The notes under the pieces: generated by a model
Told to the model about the DNA's origin: nothing
What the model saw: the letters and a program-made list of their open reading frames with translations, nothing else
Databases searched by the model: none
Origin: Vigna angularis
Lineage: Eukaryota > Streptophyta > Magnoliopsida > Fabales > Fabaceae
Direction: 5' to 3'
Length of the DNA stretch: 64,000 nucleotides
NCBI RefSeq assembly: GCF_016808095.1
Contig: NC_068971.1
Location: 17,844,501 to 17,908,500 of the forward strand
Shown here: positions 9,798 through 22,315 of the stretch, in pieces
Layout of the letters: every line of letters begins with the position of its first letter
How positions within the stretch are numbered: position 1 is the first letter of the stretch
Translations under genes and position numbers: made by a program

Positions 9798-12506
9798 TGA
9801 TACGACTGTCGCGGTCATACAAATTTGATACAGATATAGAATGCAGTATAGACTAGGAAGTGACTCCTAGGTCGTCTCTCAAGGACCAATTATGTGTGGT
9901 TCAGTTTTAGATCTTTACACGAAGTGGGGGGTTTGATTATTTTTTATTTGCAGAAAATTAAAATTTAAATTAAAATCAAAATTTAAAAACAGTTTTCAGA
10001 AATTAAAAGCTGAAATAAAATCAACATACTGTAAAAACGAAATTTAAAATGGTGCAGAAAACATAAATATAGTAAATCCTCAAAAATACAAAATACAGTA
10101 AAAACTAAAAGCAATAAATTCCGAAAATGGTAAAAACGAAATTTGACTTTTGTAAACATTACAGGAAAACGAAAATCACTGGGCAGTAAAAAATAAACAG
10201 AGAAACTTAAATTGCAGTTGAAAATGTAAATTGGAAATGAAAATTGACAGAATCAAAGTTCGCATTTGGAAACTGGAAGCAATTTTAGCAGAAATTGAAC
10301 AGAACTGCAGTAAACCGGAAAATGACAGCAAATTGATTTCAGACAGTAAACATGAAATTGGATTGAAGATGACAAATAATGCAGATGAAAATAAAATTCA
10401 ACACTGAAAATCACATATTGTAAATTACATTCAAAACTGAAACAAACAACAACATTAACTGAAAAACGCAAACTGGAAAATGAAGATTCAATACATGAAC
10501 TGAAAAATAAAAACAAACCCAAAACCTCCCCAAGGGGGAGGGGGAAAAATGAACTCCAGAAGAAGACGTCCTACACTACTCCTACGCTACTGGAATCTCT
10601 ACTGTCTCCCCACTCCCCTGGATGCTTGCTTCTTTTATAGTCATTCTGAACATAGTCTTCGTAGGTTGTCTAGTGTCCTCTCCATAACAGGTTTTGTCTT
10701 CTATCCCCTAGGTTGCTGACTTTCTTTCCCTCCTAGCCATGCCAAAGAAATAGGGTGGGGCCCTCTATTTGGTGTCTGTTTCCTTCCATCTCTTGCAATA
10801 TTCCGAGACTCAATTCTTCCCCTCTTCACGTGTCCAACTATTCTCCATCCTGCTGGATGCTGATCAACTTTATCACTGTGCCTTGGCTGGATTTGCTGGT
10901 CCTCAAATGAGCGTCCTATTAATTCCATGAACTTCATTTCTTCCAGCTTTGCTTTGGACGTAACTTGCTGGATGCTTACCAATTTTAATGAGCCGTGTGC
11001 AGCTGCTGGATGTAGATAGATGTTGGACCGAGGAGCTTGTTGGATGAAGATCTCCCTCTCGGTGGTGCCAAGTTGCTGGAATGGAGTAAGGTGTGTTGAA
11101 CGTAAACGTGGCTGCTGCTGCTGCAGAGATGGATCAACCTTCTTCCAGCCCCCACCGTGAACTCTTTGCCAATTATGTGCTCTCCACTTTCTTCCTTTGT
11201 CGTGTCCTTCATGTGAACGGCTTCCTTGTCATTATGCATTTTATTTCAGCCGAGAAAAGAGGTCCATTATGTGACCCAATGCTTTCCATGTCACAAAGGA
11301 GAGCCCACTTGTATTGTTGCAGCCGTGTGTTTTTGTCTCCTCCACTTTTGAATTCAAGAAAAACAAATGAATGCCCATTGATGCACCTTCAATTTTTTAT
11401 TGAATCCTGGTGCCGTGTGTTTGCTGCATATTCTTTCTCACTTTCTATGAAGACCAGCTTCCAAATTCATAATTCATTTTTAATGTTAGTGCTCTTTTTG
11501 GTGGTGGCCGTTTGTGCTTTCAATCTCTCTTTCACGTGAATTAATTCCTCCCAGCCCATGTTGTTTTCTTTCTTCAAATTAAACAAATACTACACAAATG
11601 CATTCCTCCCATGCCTCTGACACCATGTATTCTCGACAACACCACTTCTTTATTCCAATACAGTGCAGCTTGTGATTGTTATCTTCTTTTCTTGTGGGCC
11701 GGTGCTGCTTCCTTCCAAAGCCAAACCGTAAAGTGTTCCCAAAGATAAAGAAATGAATCACTTCCTTTTTATAGGGGTACTGCCACTCTTTTGAACTTTG
11801 TCTGCTGTAACGTGCATGTGCCCGTCTGCTTCCACCATACCGTCACTCCTTCTCTCTCTGTTGGAACGTGAAGCTGCTGGAACGCTTCTCAAGGGTTGCT
11901 TGCTGCCAACGTTTCTCCAAACAGAAAATGAAATGGTGTAGCCCCTCGCTGGACAATCTCCTTCACGTGCTTAGATGTGCATGTTGCTTGGACAAGGAAT
12001 GGATGAGCGTGAAGAAAGCTAGGCCTAGCTGCTGTCATGGCCGTTTGGAGCAAGGTGTTTGGATAGTGAAGTGTTGGTCGTTGCTCCTTGCTTCCGTGAA
12101 GCATGCTGGCTTCTTTCTCCTCCACTCTACCATGTGCCAATCTGTTGTGTTTTCTCCTAGGCCGTGGCAGGTTGAAGCTGCTGGAACGTGTTGATGATGC
12201 GGCTGGACATGGATGAAAACCGAGAGCTGCTGGATGTCACCCTTTTCCAATAATCAAGCACCCCTTTAACAAATTAAAATGACCAAAATGCCCTCTAAAG
12301 ATGACAAAATTATTACTCAATAATTTCCCAAAGAATTAATAACGTAAATACTTAATCATAGACAATCCAAATTAATCAAAATAAGAATTATCTATCAAAT
12401 TAAGCACAATTATGAAAAACGGGAAAATACTGGACAATTAAGAACAATTTCCTGATTAAATCCGGTACAATAGACTAAATGTAGTGAACCAAATATTGAC
12501 TCATCA
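9798..12506 (-). mobile_element. Solo LTR B (2.7 kb gypsy-type), inserted in element A
   Basis: Runs TGATACGACTG..GACTCATCA on the plus strand and is flanked by a perfect duplication CTTAT (9793-9797 and 12507-12511). Element G shows the uninterrupted target near 60300-60325. A TATA-like TATAAAAG on the minus strand near 10636-10643 shows that the LTR reads leftward (TGATGAGTCAATATTT..GTCGTATCA). No internal region is present, so this is a solo LTR left by LTR-LTR recombination. The ORFs inside it have no recognisable product. Family uncertain; the termini resemble solo LTR D. Confidence 0.9.
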
Positions 12507-12511
12507 CTTAT

Positions 12512-13540
12512 ACAGGTGGTTCACAAGCTTTGTGAACAAATGCATGATATTATGATTGTGATTGTGAGATTAAGCAGGATGTGTATGTCAAATGTGAATG
12601 AGCTTATATGTGAGGTTTTGAGCTCCAGAGTTTTTGGTATGATTGAATGCTATTACTTTGAAAGCATGAATGATTTTGCCCAGGTTTTCTATGATTGAAT
12701 CAATTGCTTGTTTTGCATCATGTGATCAAGGCCATTTGTTGGAACCCTTTTTATTGGCCAAATTCATAAAGTTAGCCTACTAAAAGAGAACACGTTGTGT
12801 TCTATCCTTTGAACCCTTAGCCTTGAACATACACTGAAAACCTTTGATTGAAAATCTTTACCTTGAGTTAAGTAGAAGATCTTGTATGGTATTGTTAAAT
12901 GTTCAAGTTTGGGGTTGTTGGGAAAACATGAAAACAAAAGCATTGAGCTAAGAGCTAAAAAAGTAAGAATATGCAAAGAGAAAAGAAAAAGAAGTAAAGC
13001 TCAATGCAAATGCAAATGTAAAAGAAAGTTGGGAATGAATAAGATGATTGTGTTGTTATGATTCTCTTAACTCAAGGATTTTGTGATCCAGAAAAACCAA
13101 TTTTCTTGTTAGCCCAGCAACATTATAAGCCATTGAAAAGTCCTTGTGATGATGCATGCTTGTGAATGTTTTTGATTGTGGTAAAATGAAAGGCAAAGTT
13201 GATTCGTGTGACATTGTGATAATAGAGTGAAGGAGTGAAACACCTCACCTCTTATACACTTGTGTGTTGAGTGAAACACTTTACCTAGTGAGGAAATAGT
13301 CCATAAGCACATGAACATCCATGCTTAATTGATTGATCATTCATGAAAAATAGCATTTGTTGGAAATTAAATGACTTTGTGAACACTAAAGCATGTGCAC
13401 ATCTTGATTGAACTCTTGGTCATAAGTTTGAGTGAAGTTGTTATTTATCTTGAAAAAGAGGATTTTTGAATGAGTGAACCATCATATGAATTGGTTGGAG
13501 ATTGAGTTACATTTTGTTTGCTTGAGGACAAGCAAAGTTC
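12512..13540 (+). other. Conserved 3' non-coding region of the Athila family (A copy)
   Basis: About 1 kb without a supported ORF, homologous to 60318-61350 (G) and to the minus strand of 50830-51840 (H). It contains a polypurine-tract-like sequence CAAGTTTGGGGTTG at 12903-12916, upstream of the true one. A short segment 12962-13020 is A/G rich. Confidence 0.8.
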
Positions 13541-13554
13541 TAAGTTTGGGGTTG
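13541..13554 (+). promoter_or_regulatory. Polypurine tract of element A
   Basis: TAAGTTTGGGGTTG abuts the 3' LTR at 13555. It is identical in elements G (61352-61365) and, apart from one base, H (minus, 50814-50828). It primes plus-strand synthesis. Confidence 0.85.
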
Positions 13555-14855
13555 TGATAACAGTTGAAAAACTGTTATTTTCATGCTTAAAATTGATACT
13601 AAAAGCAACCTTTAGACTTAGAAACTAGCTTGAAATCATACTTTTATCCATATTTTCAGAAATAAGAGAGCTGGACAGGTTTATGCTTGATTTCAGTGTT
13701 TTTGTGCAGGTTTTAAGGTGAATTTAGTGAAAGAAGTGAAGAAGGAGAGAGATAGAATCAGAAAAGGAATCGAAGAGTGCAAAAAGAAGAAGTCGAAGTC
13801 ACCGCTCAGCGGCATTTTACCGCTGAGCGGCACTCAAGAGGTTGCGGGAGGTCCGCTGAGGGGCAAAATGGCCGCTGAGGGGAGAAAACGAGACGCGCAA
13901 TCACCGCTGAGCGGTATTTTACCGCTGAGCGGCACTTTAATGGGCTTGGGCTTGACTTTTTGTAATTTACGAATGGTATTTAAGCTTTAGGGTTTCCTAG
14001 GGTTAGGATCTTTGGCAGAAACGAGGCAAACACTCTCTCTTCAACCCCTTTGAAGGAAGATCTTGGATGCTCAGGCTACCTCTTCACCTTTTTAGGGTTT
14101 ATTCTTTCATACTTTCATTGTAATTCATCTAGGTTCACCATGAATATGGTGAACTAAACTTTGTATGTTTGTTGGGGAATCAATGTAATCTCTTGAAGCT
14201 CTCATATATGGAATTTATGCTTGCATCTTAATCTAAGATTTATGCTTTCTTTCATCATTAGTTAGGGTTTTTCCTCTTTGCTCAATGCTTGCATAGTTTA
14301 ACTCATTCAATGCATGATTATTGGTTTTGTCGATACGGACACGTACGGGGAAGTCTAGATCCGGGGAATTTCTCCCAATATTATATTGGTTGTCGTTAAG
14401 CTCCTGCACTTATGAACTAATCATTAGGAATGCTAGGAATTGTATGAACTCGTGATTAGGGAGAAGCCATCTAGAATGGTACTTTAGAGAGTGGCATTAA
14501 CAATGATGATTTGAATGTTGAATTCCTAAAATGTATGAGAGTGGATGAGATGAAATTGACCCCCAACAACATATTCATTCATATATTTCATTGAAAGTGT
14601 TTATCTTTTGTCTTTGCCATTGATCAAATTTCATGCATACATGTTTATTTTCGTCTTTTGCATAATATAATCCAAATATTTCGTTTGTAAGTCTTAGTTA
14701 ATCAAGAAACCACACAACTAAACTAGGCCGTGAGTCCTTTGGGAAGAACGATACTTGGTCTTACCAAGTTTATTACTTGAACGATTCGGTCATACTTGCC
14801 GATTGTGAAACAAGTTTGTGACATCATATTTTGGTGCTTACAAATTTGTCCATCA
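13555..14855 (+). repeat. 3' LTR of element A
   Basis: 1301 bp, same length and nearly identical sequence as 2874-4174. Palindrome units are at about 13802, 13820, 13903 and 13921, and TATTTAA is near 13977. The 72 bp behind it repeat the 5' internal region of the element. Confidence 0.95.
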
Positions 14856-14927
14856 AGTTTTTGGCGCCGTTGTCGGGGACTCGTGGTTTAACTGGTTAAT
14901 TTGTGTGATTATTGATTATCTTTGACT
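14856..14927 (+). repeat. Second PBS and leader copy behind the 3' LTR of A
   Basis: AGTTT then TGGCGCCGTTGTCGGGGA (14862-14879), then the leader through TTTGACT, repeat 4175-4246 base for base as far as I can see. So this LTR also served as the left LTR of another internal region. That region is cut off at 14927, where a large LTR fragment begins. Confidence 0.9.
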
Positions 14928-15698
14928 CCTAGTTCGTCTCTAAAGGACCAAATGTGGTTTGAGAATTAGGTCAGACATGTAGTGGGGGGTTGGTGAAGCG
15001 TTTGTGAATGCAAATGAACTAAATTAAAACACGAATATAAACACATATGTAAACAGAGATAAAAGAGACGGTTGGTCATTAACTCAATTAAGTTAACATT
15101 ACAACTAAATTATCAGCACTGAACAAAATAGACAACATAGTGAAGGAAAACAATAAACCAAATTGTTCTAACAACTAAGTTATAGTCCGAGCGGTAATTA
15201 AGTACGCACACATCCTCGCTAAGGAAAATGAGGCACGAAAATATAAACTTGGTGAACAGCAGCAGGAAAATGAAATTTCAATCTCAACATGCGTAATCCA
15301 ATTGAATGCAATAGTTGAATCGGTAAATGCATCTAACATCATAGAAACGCAATGTTTCAATGAAAATCCCTTCTCTAACAAATAAAATGCTAGCTTGTGT
15401 ACATCTTCCCAAAAATGAAATCAGCGTGCGTGGTGCTCCCTAGATGAAACAACAGCTCTCCAAAATAAAGAAAAAAAACTCAATCCCCTACTGCACCGCT
15501 TCTTCAAAAATTAAAATTAAAGCTTGTGCATCTTCCCAGGTTGTGACACCACCTTCTCCAAAGAAAATGAATCAGCAGTTGTGACAAAGAAATAATCAGC
15601 GCCTCCTATCCATGAATCAGTGTGCTCTCCTTCTAAGGAAATGAATGCACCGTGTGCTTCTAAAAAAAATGAAATGTGCTTCTCCTAGCCAAGCCATT

Positions 15699-18253
15699 TG
15701 ATGAGTGCATATTTATGCCCACATTTATGCTTTAAAATTTAAATTTTTATGAGATTTATGTGCTTAAATGATTGATTTAAAGTGAATTTGTGATGATTGG
15801 ACCTGTTGGGTTTGAGAATTAAAGAGACGTAAAAAGCGAGTTTTAACGCATAAATTATTCTTGTATTTTCTAATATTTATTTGTGCAGTTGAAATTAAAG
15901 CTTTATTGGCCTAAATTGCAAAATAAGGCCCAAAATCAGGTTTTATTTGAAAAATAATGTAAAGATGGGCCAAACAGGAAACTTTTACCCTTGCACCTCC
16001 AAATTTCCAACATACACCTCTCTTCTCTTAACCAGGCCTAATACTAAGCCAAACAGTAACCCTATTTTGAATACACCTCCTAAATTCTCCTACCCATACC
16101 CCTCCTACCACTAACTAGTCAGACTACACCAGATCATGCCACGTGGCAGTCCATTATTAACAGATTGAACCACTTAGATGATGCCAAATCACTAATCCTT
16201 TCACTCACTAGTGAACCAATCAGAACACGCCACCGCAGCCCTAACACATGAGCATAATCTTCTCCACAGAAACCCTAGCCGTCGTCGTACCGTCCTCACC
16301 GCTAGCCAACTTCTTCTTCTTTCTCGCAAGATCCTGATAGCCGCCGCGGATACTAGTCAGGCCGCCACCGTGAAGCCACCACCATCAACACGCATCTTGC
16401 GAGAACTGAGCCGCATCTTCTACAACCATCGTCATCTTCCTCGCGTGTCAATCTCGCCGGTCACTACCTTGCCGCAACCAAGTGCCACAACCATGCGCCG
16501 CAAGCAGAGCAACCATAGGCCGAAGCCTCCACGCATCAGACCATCACCGGATCTGCAACTGCGAAACCGCCGCGCTCCCCACCATCCTCCTCGCATAGCC
16601 GTCTTCTCCATTCGCGACCTGCAAGGAAAGATCATCAAACCAAAATCAAAACCAGAAAACCCAATCTGATCCGAAAAAATCCTTTGAACCCTAACGCCCA
16701 AATCGAACTCCAAGCCAGAATCCCAATTGATTTCGCCAACATCTCCTTCACGCGAACCCTTGCCTGACCGCGACTCCCTCTTCCACATTGCCGCCATGAA
16801 AAGCCACCTGCAATTCAAAACCAGAAAAAGGCAAAAACGAAACCCAATGTCGCGCCTCCATAATTCGCAGCGTTGCGGAGGAGAAGAGGAAAACCGCGAA
16901 CAGCACGGCGCAGGAGCAAAGTGGCGGCACAGAGAAAGCTCCTTTCCCCCAATCTGCAGAACCCTAATTTTGGGTGGATGGGGAGCGGACACGTGGAAGC
17001 ACCTCATTGGCCGCGTCTCCCCCTCAGTCAAAGCTGGTCAAACAGGGACCTTTGTGCAATTTTGGAGATTTTTGAAGGGGCTAAAGTGCAGATAGAGGAA
17101 ATTCAGGGTATTTGTGCAATTTTGGAAAGTCAGAAAAGCTAAAAGTTAAAATTCAGTTGTTCAATTAATTTAATTTGGGAATATCAACAAAAAATATCTT
17201 CTAAATAATATTATAATTATCTAAATCTTTTAGTTATTTGGAAGATATAAGATAAAAGATTATGTCAACTGAATATTCAGAGTCCAAGCCCAAGCAAGCC
17301 CTATATAAGAGACCCAGGGGAGGCAAAAAAGGGACTTCAATTCATTCATTCACCACTTCTCTCTCTTATTTCATCTTGTATTCAACTCCATTCATGGAAA
17401 GATAAGCAACTAGGGCTATTCTATTGTAATTCCATTATGGATTCTCAGGTTAGGTTGAGTTAATGCAATTGTTTATTTTGATTATTGATTTAAGTTGATC
17501 TCTCTCTATGTCTTTCATCTCTCTATCAAATTAAAAGTAAAGATTTTTGGCATCATAATGTGTTTGAATCTACATGCATATTGATTATATGAGTTCTAGG
17601 GTTTCTAGGTTTAATTAAGAATCTACTCTGATTTAATTTATGAACTTTCATATGATTAAATGGTTTTTACTATCAATCGAGAATGTACTTTGATTGGTAG
17701 TAATAATTTCAACTATAATCAATTGAGAATTTACTTTGATTGATTAGTTTTTAACTTGGTTAGGAGATTTAAGAATAGACATGATTAAACACAATAGAAT
17801 TTGATTGAGAATGTACTTTGGTTGAATTTATTGTGAATAATCTAGAAAGGTTTTGCATTTCATTAAGAATTTACTTTGGTTAATTGCATGATCGCCCTCA
17901 AATTAATTAAGAATGTACTTTAATTAATTTGAAACTTAAATAATAATCAATTGAACAATTATCAGTGAATAACCGATGATGAATCTATCTTGGAAAAGCA
18001 ATGGAATTAGCCTATTTCATCGAAACTGTTTTTAAGTTTCTTATTTGTTCTTTAAACATTCTCCAAACATTACTTTTATCCATAAGCATTGCATAACATT
18101 CGAAAGAGTCAGATATTCAAAAGCAATTCTGTGTTCGTTGGGAGACGACTCAGGGTTACTTTAGCCCTATCTACTTTCTTGAATACTACTCCGCAATACT
18201 GAAGTTGCCTTGAAAAGTAGTATTAATTTGATAGCTTCAACGACAACTTATCA
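15699..18253 (+). mobile_element. Solo LTR D (2.55 kb), inserted in LTR C
   Basis: Runs TGATGAGTGCAT..GACAACTTATCA and is flanked by a perfect CCATT duplication (15694-15698 and 18254-18258). A TATA box TATATAA is at 17302-17308, followed about 30 bp later by a pyrimidine-rich start region. No internal region. U3 (16200-17100) is GC-rich and open in several frames on both strands, without a recognisable product. Probably a gypsy-type LTR; lineage not determined. Confidence 0.9.
17302..17308 (+). promoter_or_regulatory. TATA box of solo LTR D
   Basis: TATATAA in the context CCCTATATAAGAGACCC, the only clear TATA box in this LTR. It sits about 950 bp from the LTR end. Confidence 0.6.
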
Positions 18254-19374
18254 CCATTACACCTCCTTTGTAGCTCAACGTGTGCACCGCTACCAGCTTC
18301 TTCCTGAAAATGAATCAGCGCCTCCTATCCATGTGCACACCAACGCTGCTCCTTTATTTTGTGACCGAGAGTTTTTGGAGCTTTCTACATTGCAGTCGTC
18401 TGTGTGCTTCTTCTCTCAATTCTAGCATGTAACCGTGTGCACTCCAACGTTGGACGTGAGCTCCCGTTTGCAGCCCTCACCGTGTGCTCCTTAAATGAAT
18501 AGATGAATCCCCAAATTCCACGTGCTGCAGCCCTAATGAACCAGCCCTCTTTTCTCTAAAAACAAAAAATGAAAATACGCTTCCTCCAAGCCTGCTGGAC
18601 ACTAAAAATTAATTGCCCATGTTCTTCCTAAAGCAAACCCATCAGCCCATCCGTCAACGTGTGCACACACCTAGGCCATTCTGGGCCGTAACAGCGTGCA
18701 TGCCAACCTCCCAAGGGATTCCAAATCTAAATTCTTGGTCTTAAAGACCAAAATTCCAATTCTACCCTCCCCATTTTAGAATATAATTGATGTGGCATTT
18801 CTCTTCAAGTCCCAAAATGTATTTCTAAATTTTTCATGCAATCAATAATGAAAATAATAAGCTGACATAATTCAAATTAATTAAAAGAAGAATTTCTAGT
18901 CAAATTAAGCATAATTAGCAAAAATGGGGAAATACTGAACATTCAAGCACAATTCCCTGATTAAATCCAACACAATAAGCTAAGTGAAGTTAAGAAAATA
19001 TTGACTCATCATAGTACTAAGACAACAATCAAGGAGAAATCAACTTTAAAATTTTCAAAAGCTCTAGAACCATTTCTCAATACGAATTTTGATAAGTCAA
19101 ATGAGATTTCACATTCTTCATACTTAGAAAATTAAGATATTGAGCTGCATCAAACACATAACAAGTCATTATCAGAGGATAATGAAATTCTAAGGCCAGC
19201 TATTCCTATTGGATCTCGTTTTCAAGTAGAAGTTCCTAAGTGGGAAGGCACAACAAATTAAAGAATGATGATGATTCAAAGTGGCTAGCTGTTCAAGTTT
19301 GGCCAATGCCTAATATTATTGAAAACCGCAAAGAAGGTATTGGGGAAGGTAGGCCTGACTCGTGTTATTGTAAA

Positions 19375-19525
19375 GGCTTAAATGCTTACTTCGTCCCCAT
19401 GTTAAGAGATGAATTTCTGTTTAGTATCCGGATTTTAAAAAGAAGACATTGGGTCTCTATGTTATGAAAAGTGTATGACTTTAGTTCTATCTGTTTAACG
19501 GCGTTAAAATTGATAACGTTGAACT
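19375..19525 (+). repeat. Left TIR of the MULE
   Basis: Pairs with 22316-22467 in inverse orientation. Both contain CGTCCCCATGTTAAGAG, GAATTTCTGTTTAGTA and GACATTGGGTC. Divergence rises beyond about 110 bp. Confidence 0.88.
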
Positions 19526-19663
19526 GACGTGGATGTGAGGTATGCAAGAAATGTCGTCGTGGCAGCCAAGGTTTCTTTTCCCATTCAGGAACAGGGAAAG
19601 CTTGGGGTTCCCTCTTCATCGCGGCATCCATCTGCCTCTGCCCCAAACAGATCAATGTCGCTC

Positions 19664-20947
19664 CTTGTTAACACTTCGACAAGTGTACCGAATCGTATCA
19701 AGTAATAATAAATGGTAATACCAAGTATCGTTTCCCTAGACACTCAAGGCCTAAACAGTTATGTGATTTCTTGATTAAATAAGACTTGTAAACGAAATCA
19801 TTGTGTTTATATTACGAAAAAGTAAACATGAATGCAAGTATTGATAAATTGGATTGAAAGATGCAAAAGTGATTGATGTAAAATATGGAATGATTATGTT
19901 GTTGGGGTTTCCGACTTATCCTATCCACTCTCATGTATTTATGAATTAATCTTTCTTCATTAATGTTAATGCCACTTTCTAATTTACCTTAAACTCGGTG
20001 TCTCGGTGAAGAAATCCTAATCTTAATTACTAGTTCACAATGTATTGTCTCCCTAGCAATTAATCATGCATTACATTCGCATAGAAGCTTAAAGGCAACC
20101 GATCCTCCTATTTCCTATGTCTAGGTAATATTGCTTCCGGGAGAATTTCCCTAGTTCTAGATTTTCTCATATGTGTCCATAATGACAAAATCAATAATCA
20201 TGCAATTGAATGAGTTAAACAAAGCATGCACAGAGTATAGAGGGAAAACTCTAACAATTAATGAAGTAAAACATATATAATCAAGAATCAATTAATTACA
20301 TGAGAGTTGCAAAGGATTACATCGTTTTCCCAACAATAATGGAGGTTTAGTTCACCATAGACATGGTGAAACTAGATGAAAAAATGAAAAGAATGAAAGA
20401 TAGAACCCTAAAAGTTGAAGATCGGCGCTTCCGCATCCAAAATCCGCCTCTGAGGGGTGAAAGGAGTGTAATTTCACCTCTTTCTATCCAAAGATGTTAA
20501 CCCTAGGTCGACTAAACCCTTATATAGTGTATTAAAAATACAAAAAATTGGCCCAAGCCCAAGAAGACAACGCTCAGCGATAGAATTGCGCTCAGCGGTA
20601 AGTACGACACTTCAGAATGACGCTCAGCGACGACACTCAAGCGTGAGACAGTGTACTCAACAGCAGACTCTGGCGCTCAGCGGTGAAATGGCACTAAGCG
20701 ATTGTTGCGATTCTTCTTTGTGCACTTTTCCTTCCTTTCCTGAGTCCAACTCCTTGCTACTTCAACTTCTTTCATCCAATTCCTCTAAATTCCTGTCAAA
20801 ACAAGGAAAACCAAGCATAAAACCCATTCAACTCTCTTATTTCCATAACTCAAGCAAAAACACGATTCCAAGCTAGTTTCTACGAATATAAAAGGTGTTT
20901 TTGATGTAAAAATTAAGTATAAAAATAACAGTTTTTCAACCGTTATC
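19664..20947 (-). mobile_element. Athila-type solo LTR inside the MULE
   Basis: Minus-strand LTR reading from GATAACGGTTG (20947) to ..AGTGTTAACA near 19666. It carries CGCTCAGCG motifs at 20573-20700 and a 3' part like the other family LTRs. No internal sequence flanks it. CGCTC occurs at both edges (19659-19663 and 20947-20951) and may be the target duplication, but the termini are degenerate so the exact ends are uncertain. Confidence 0.8.
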
Positions 20948-21475
20948 GCTCATCCTGGCCGGCCAAGCACGTCGTTGGTGTTGACAACGCCAACGTTGGA
21001 GCGTCCCGCCCTTCACGGCCCTCCTCCTTTGGCTCGCTCTCTTTCACGCATGGGAGAGAAACACAACCAACGCGAGGCATTGCTTGTCGTCGCTTTAAAA
21101 TACCAATCTAAAATTGAAAACCCTACTTTAAAATCTTTTCAGAACCCTATTTCGCGAACCAGTCCCAACCAAACCCTCGTCTCGCTCAAAAATCTTATCC
21201 AAGGTCCAATTACCTTCCCGGGTTGGTTCCCAAGCCCAAACCTCTCCCCCTCTCTCTACAAAACCCAAGATCCCACTCCTTCCAGCCCTAAAGCTTGGTT
21301 TCCGGGCTTTCACTTCCAACTCCGTTGATCGGCATCTTTATCGTTAGTTTCCCACTCTAAAACCTAGTAATTTTCATTTCTCCTAATCTTTTTCTATGGA
21401 TTTACATGCTTTCGTTGTTGTTGTTATACACAGCCTCTAAGAATTTTCTCTCTCAAGTTCAGCTTTTTCTCTCTC
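20948..21475 (+). other. GC-rich, gene-like segment in the MULE, origin unknown
   Basis: Differs in composition from its surroundings: CCGGCCAAGC at the start, then TCTCTCTAC and TCCTTTCC-type pyrimidine runs resembling a plant 5' UTR. An ORF at 20975-21328 is open but Pro/Ser-rich, overlaps an ORF on the other strand, and matches nothing I recognise. It may be a second captured fragment. Confidence 0.4.
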
Positions 21476-21814
21476 TTAAATATTCAGCTTTATATTTTGG
21501 CAATAATCTTCCATAGAGTTCCTTGGTTGAAGTAGCATTTCCTTGCACGTTTGAATCCATAGAAATTTTTCTTCAAGTTGCGACACACTTTCATACAATG
21601 TGCTCAGGCTGCCAACTTTAACTGGTTGTATATTGGACTCCTTAGCCACGAGTCTAGCAATAGTCCCTAAAGGCAATGTTAAGAAACTCAGTAGAACATC
21701 TACAAACTCTTTCCCTACTTCAGCAAAGACCACTTTATTGTTCTCTTTGTTTACCAAAACTTTCAGGGAAACTGTGTGATCTTCATCCCCTGATTGAGTT
21801 GCAAATTCAGCCAT
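21476..21814 (-). pseudogene. DUF674-family gene fragment captured by the MULE
   Basis: A 112-residue open frame starts at ATG 21814. VSLKVLVNKENNKVVFAEVGKEFVDVLLSFLTLPLGTIARL, N..PVKVGSLSTLYESV and KEMLLQPRNSMEDYC are hallmark DUF674 blocks (plant-specific, function unknown, proteins usually several hundred residues). This fits the first exon or N-terminal part only. It has no stop or frameshift and lies wholly between the MULE TIRs, so it is best read as host coding sequence carried by a Pack-MULE. Whether it is transcribed cannot be told. Confidence 0.8.
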
Positions 21815-22315
21815 TGCGGCTTAACGATCAAAGATTAGCTTTGCCAAACTCTTCTTATTGAGAGCACAATCGTTTGAAAATTAGAACTTTTCATGTTTAA
21901 TTCGATTCACCTGGTACCGATAAAAGAAGATCATAACTTTACCTGTTCTAGTTTTTAGACGGTTTTGAAAAGGAAAATTTTGGTTTTGTTACCCATGATC
22001 ATAATATTAGAATTCTTAAATATCACTCTTTTTAATGGACAAAATATTACAGAAAATTAAAAAAACATTTAAATAATATTTCCAGTATAATTAAAGCTTG
22101 TCAAACTATTCATCTTCTATTTACTCTAGTTTTAACTTTTTCTTCGCATTCGTCTTAAAAGAGGCGGCACAATATTTTTAAAAAATTATCAATAATCGAG
22201 AACGTGAGAGGTTCTTAAGAAAAAGAATTTTCTAAGGCAATAAGAAAGAGAGAAAAAATCTAGAGAGAGAAAAATTTGGACAGTAGAGGAGAGAAGAGAA
22301 AAAGTACGCCACATT

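Larger units (their letters stand above)
2874..14855 (+). mobile_element. Ty3/gypsy Athila/Calypso-type element A, with intact pol frame
   Basis: Two LTRs of equal length (1301 bp) bracket a primer site, gag, pol, a two-hairpin module, a conserved 3' non-coding region and a polypurine tract. A 2709-bp solo LTR is inserted at 9798-12506. By eye I found only two differences between the LTRs (positions near 3000 and 3993 against their partners), so insertion is probably recent. The env-position ORF present in other copies is absent; pol runs into the module and then the 3' non-coding region. The left flank is the LTR of element J (GTGTC). No matching duplication follows the right LTR, which is instead followed by another primer site. 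Confidence 0.92.
14924..19011 (-). mobile_element. Truncated LTR C, same group as solo LTR B, split by solo LTR D
   Basis: The right end (TATTGACTCATCA, 19011) and the left part (GACTCCTAGTTCGTCTC..AAGGACCAA) match the ends of LTR B, but the first 65-70 bases of the plus-strand left end are missing. Without LTR D and its duplication it is about 1.5 kb, shorter than B, so internal deletions are likely. The join with the Athila leader shares TGACT. On the right it abuts the ELM2/SANT relic, so it was probably inserted in that gene. Confidence 0.75.

Noticed and set aside
11093..12194. Several ORFs over 80 codons in 10985-12250
   Set aside because: They overlap on both strands inside solo LTR B, with no recognisable motif and no match between frames.
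16211..17142. ORFs of 60-199 codons on both strands
   Set aside because: GC-rich LTR sequence opens frames by composition; no domain or codon pattern supports any of them.
20975..21328. 117-codon ORF in the MULE
   Set aside because: Pro/Ser-rich, overlapped by an antisense ORF, unrecognised. Kept only as a segment of unknown origin.
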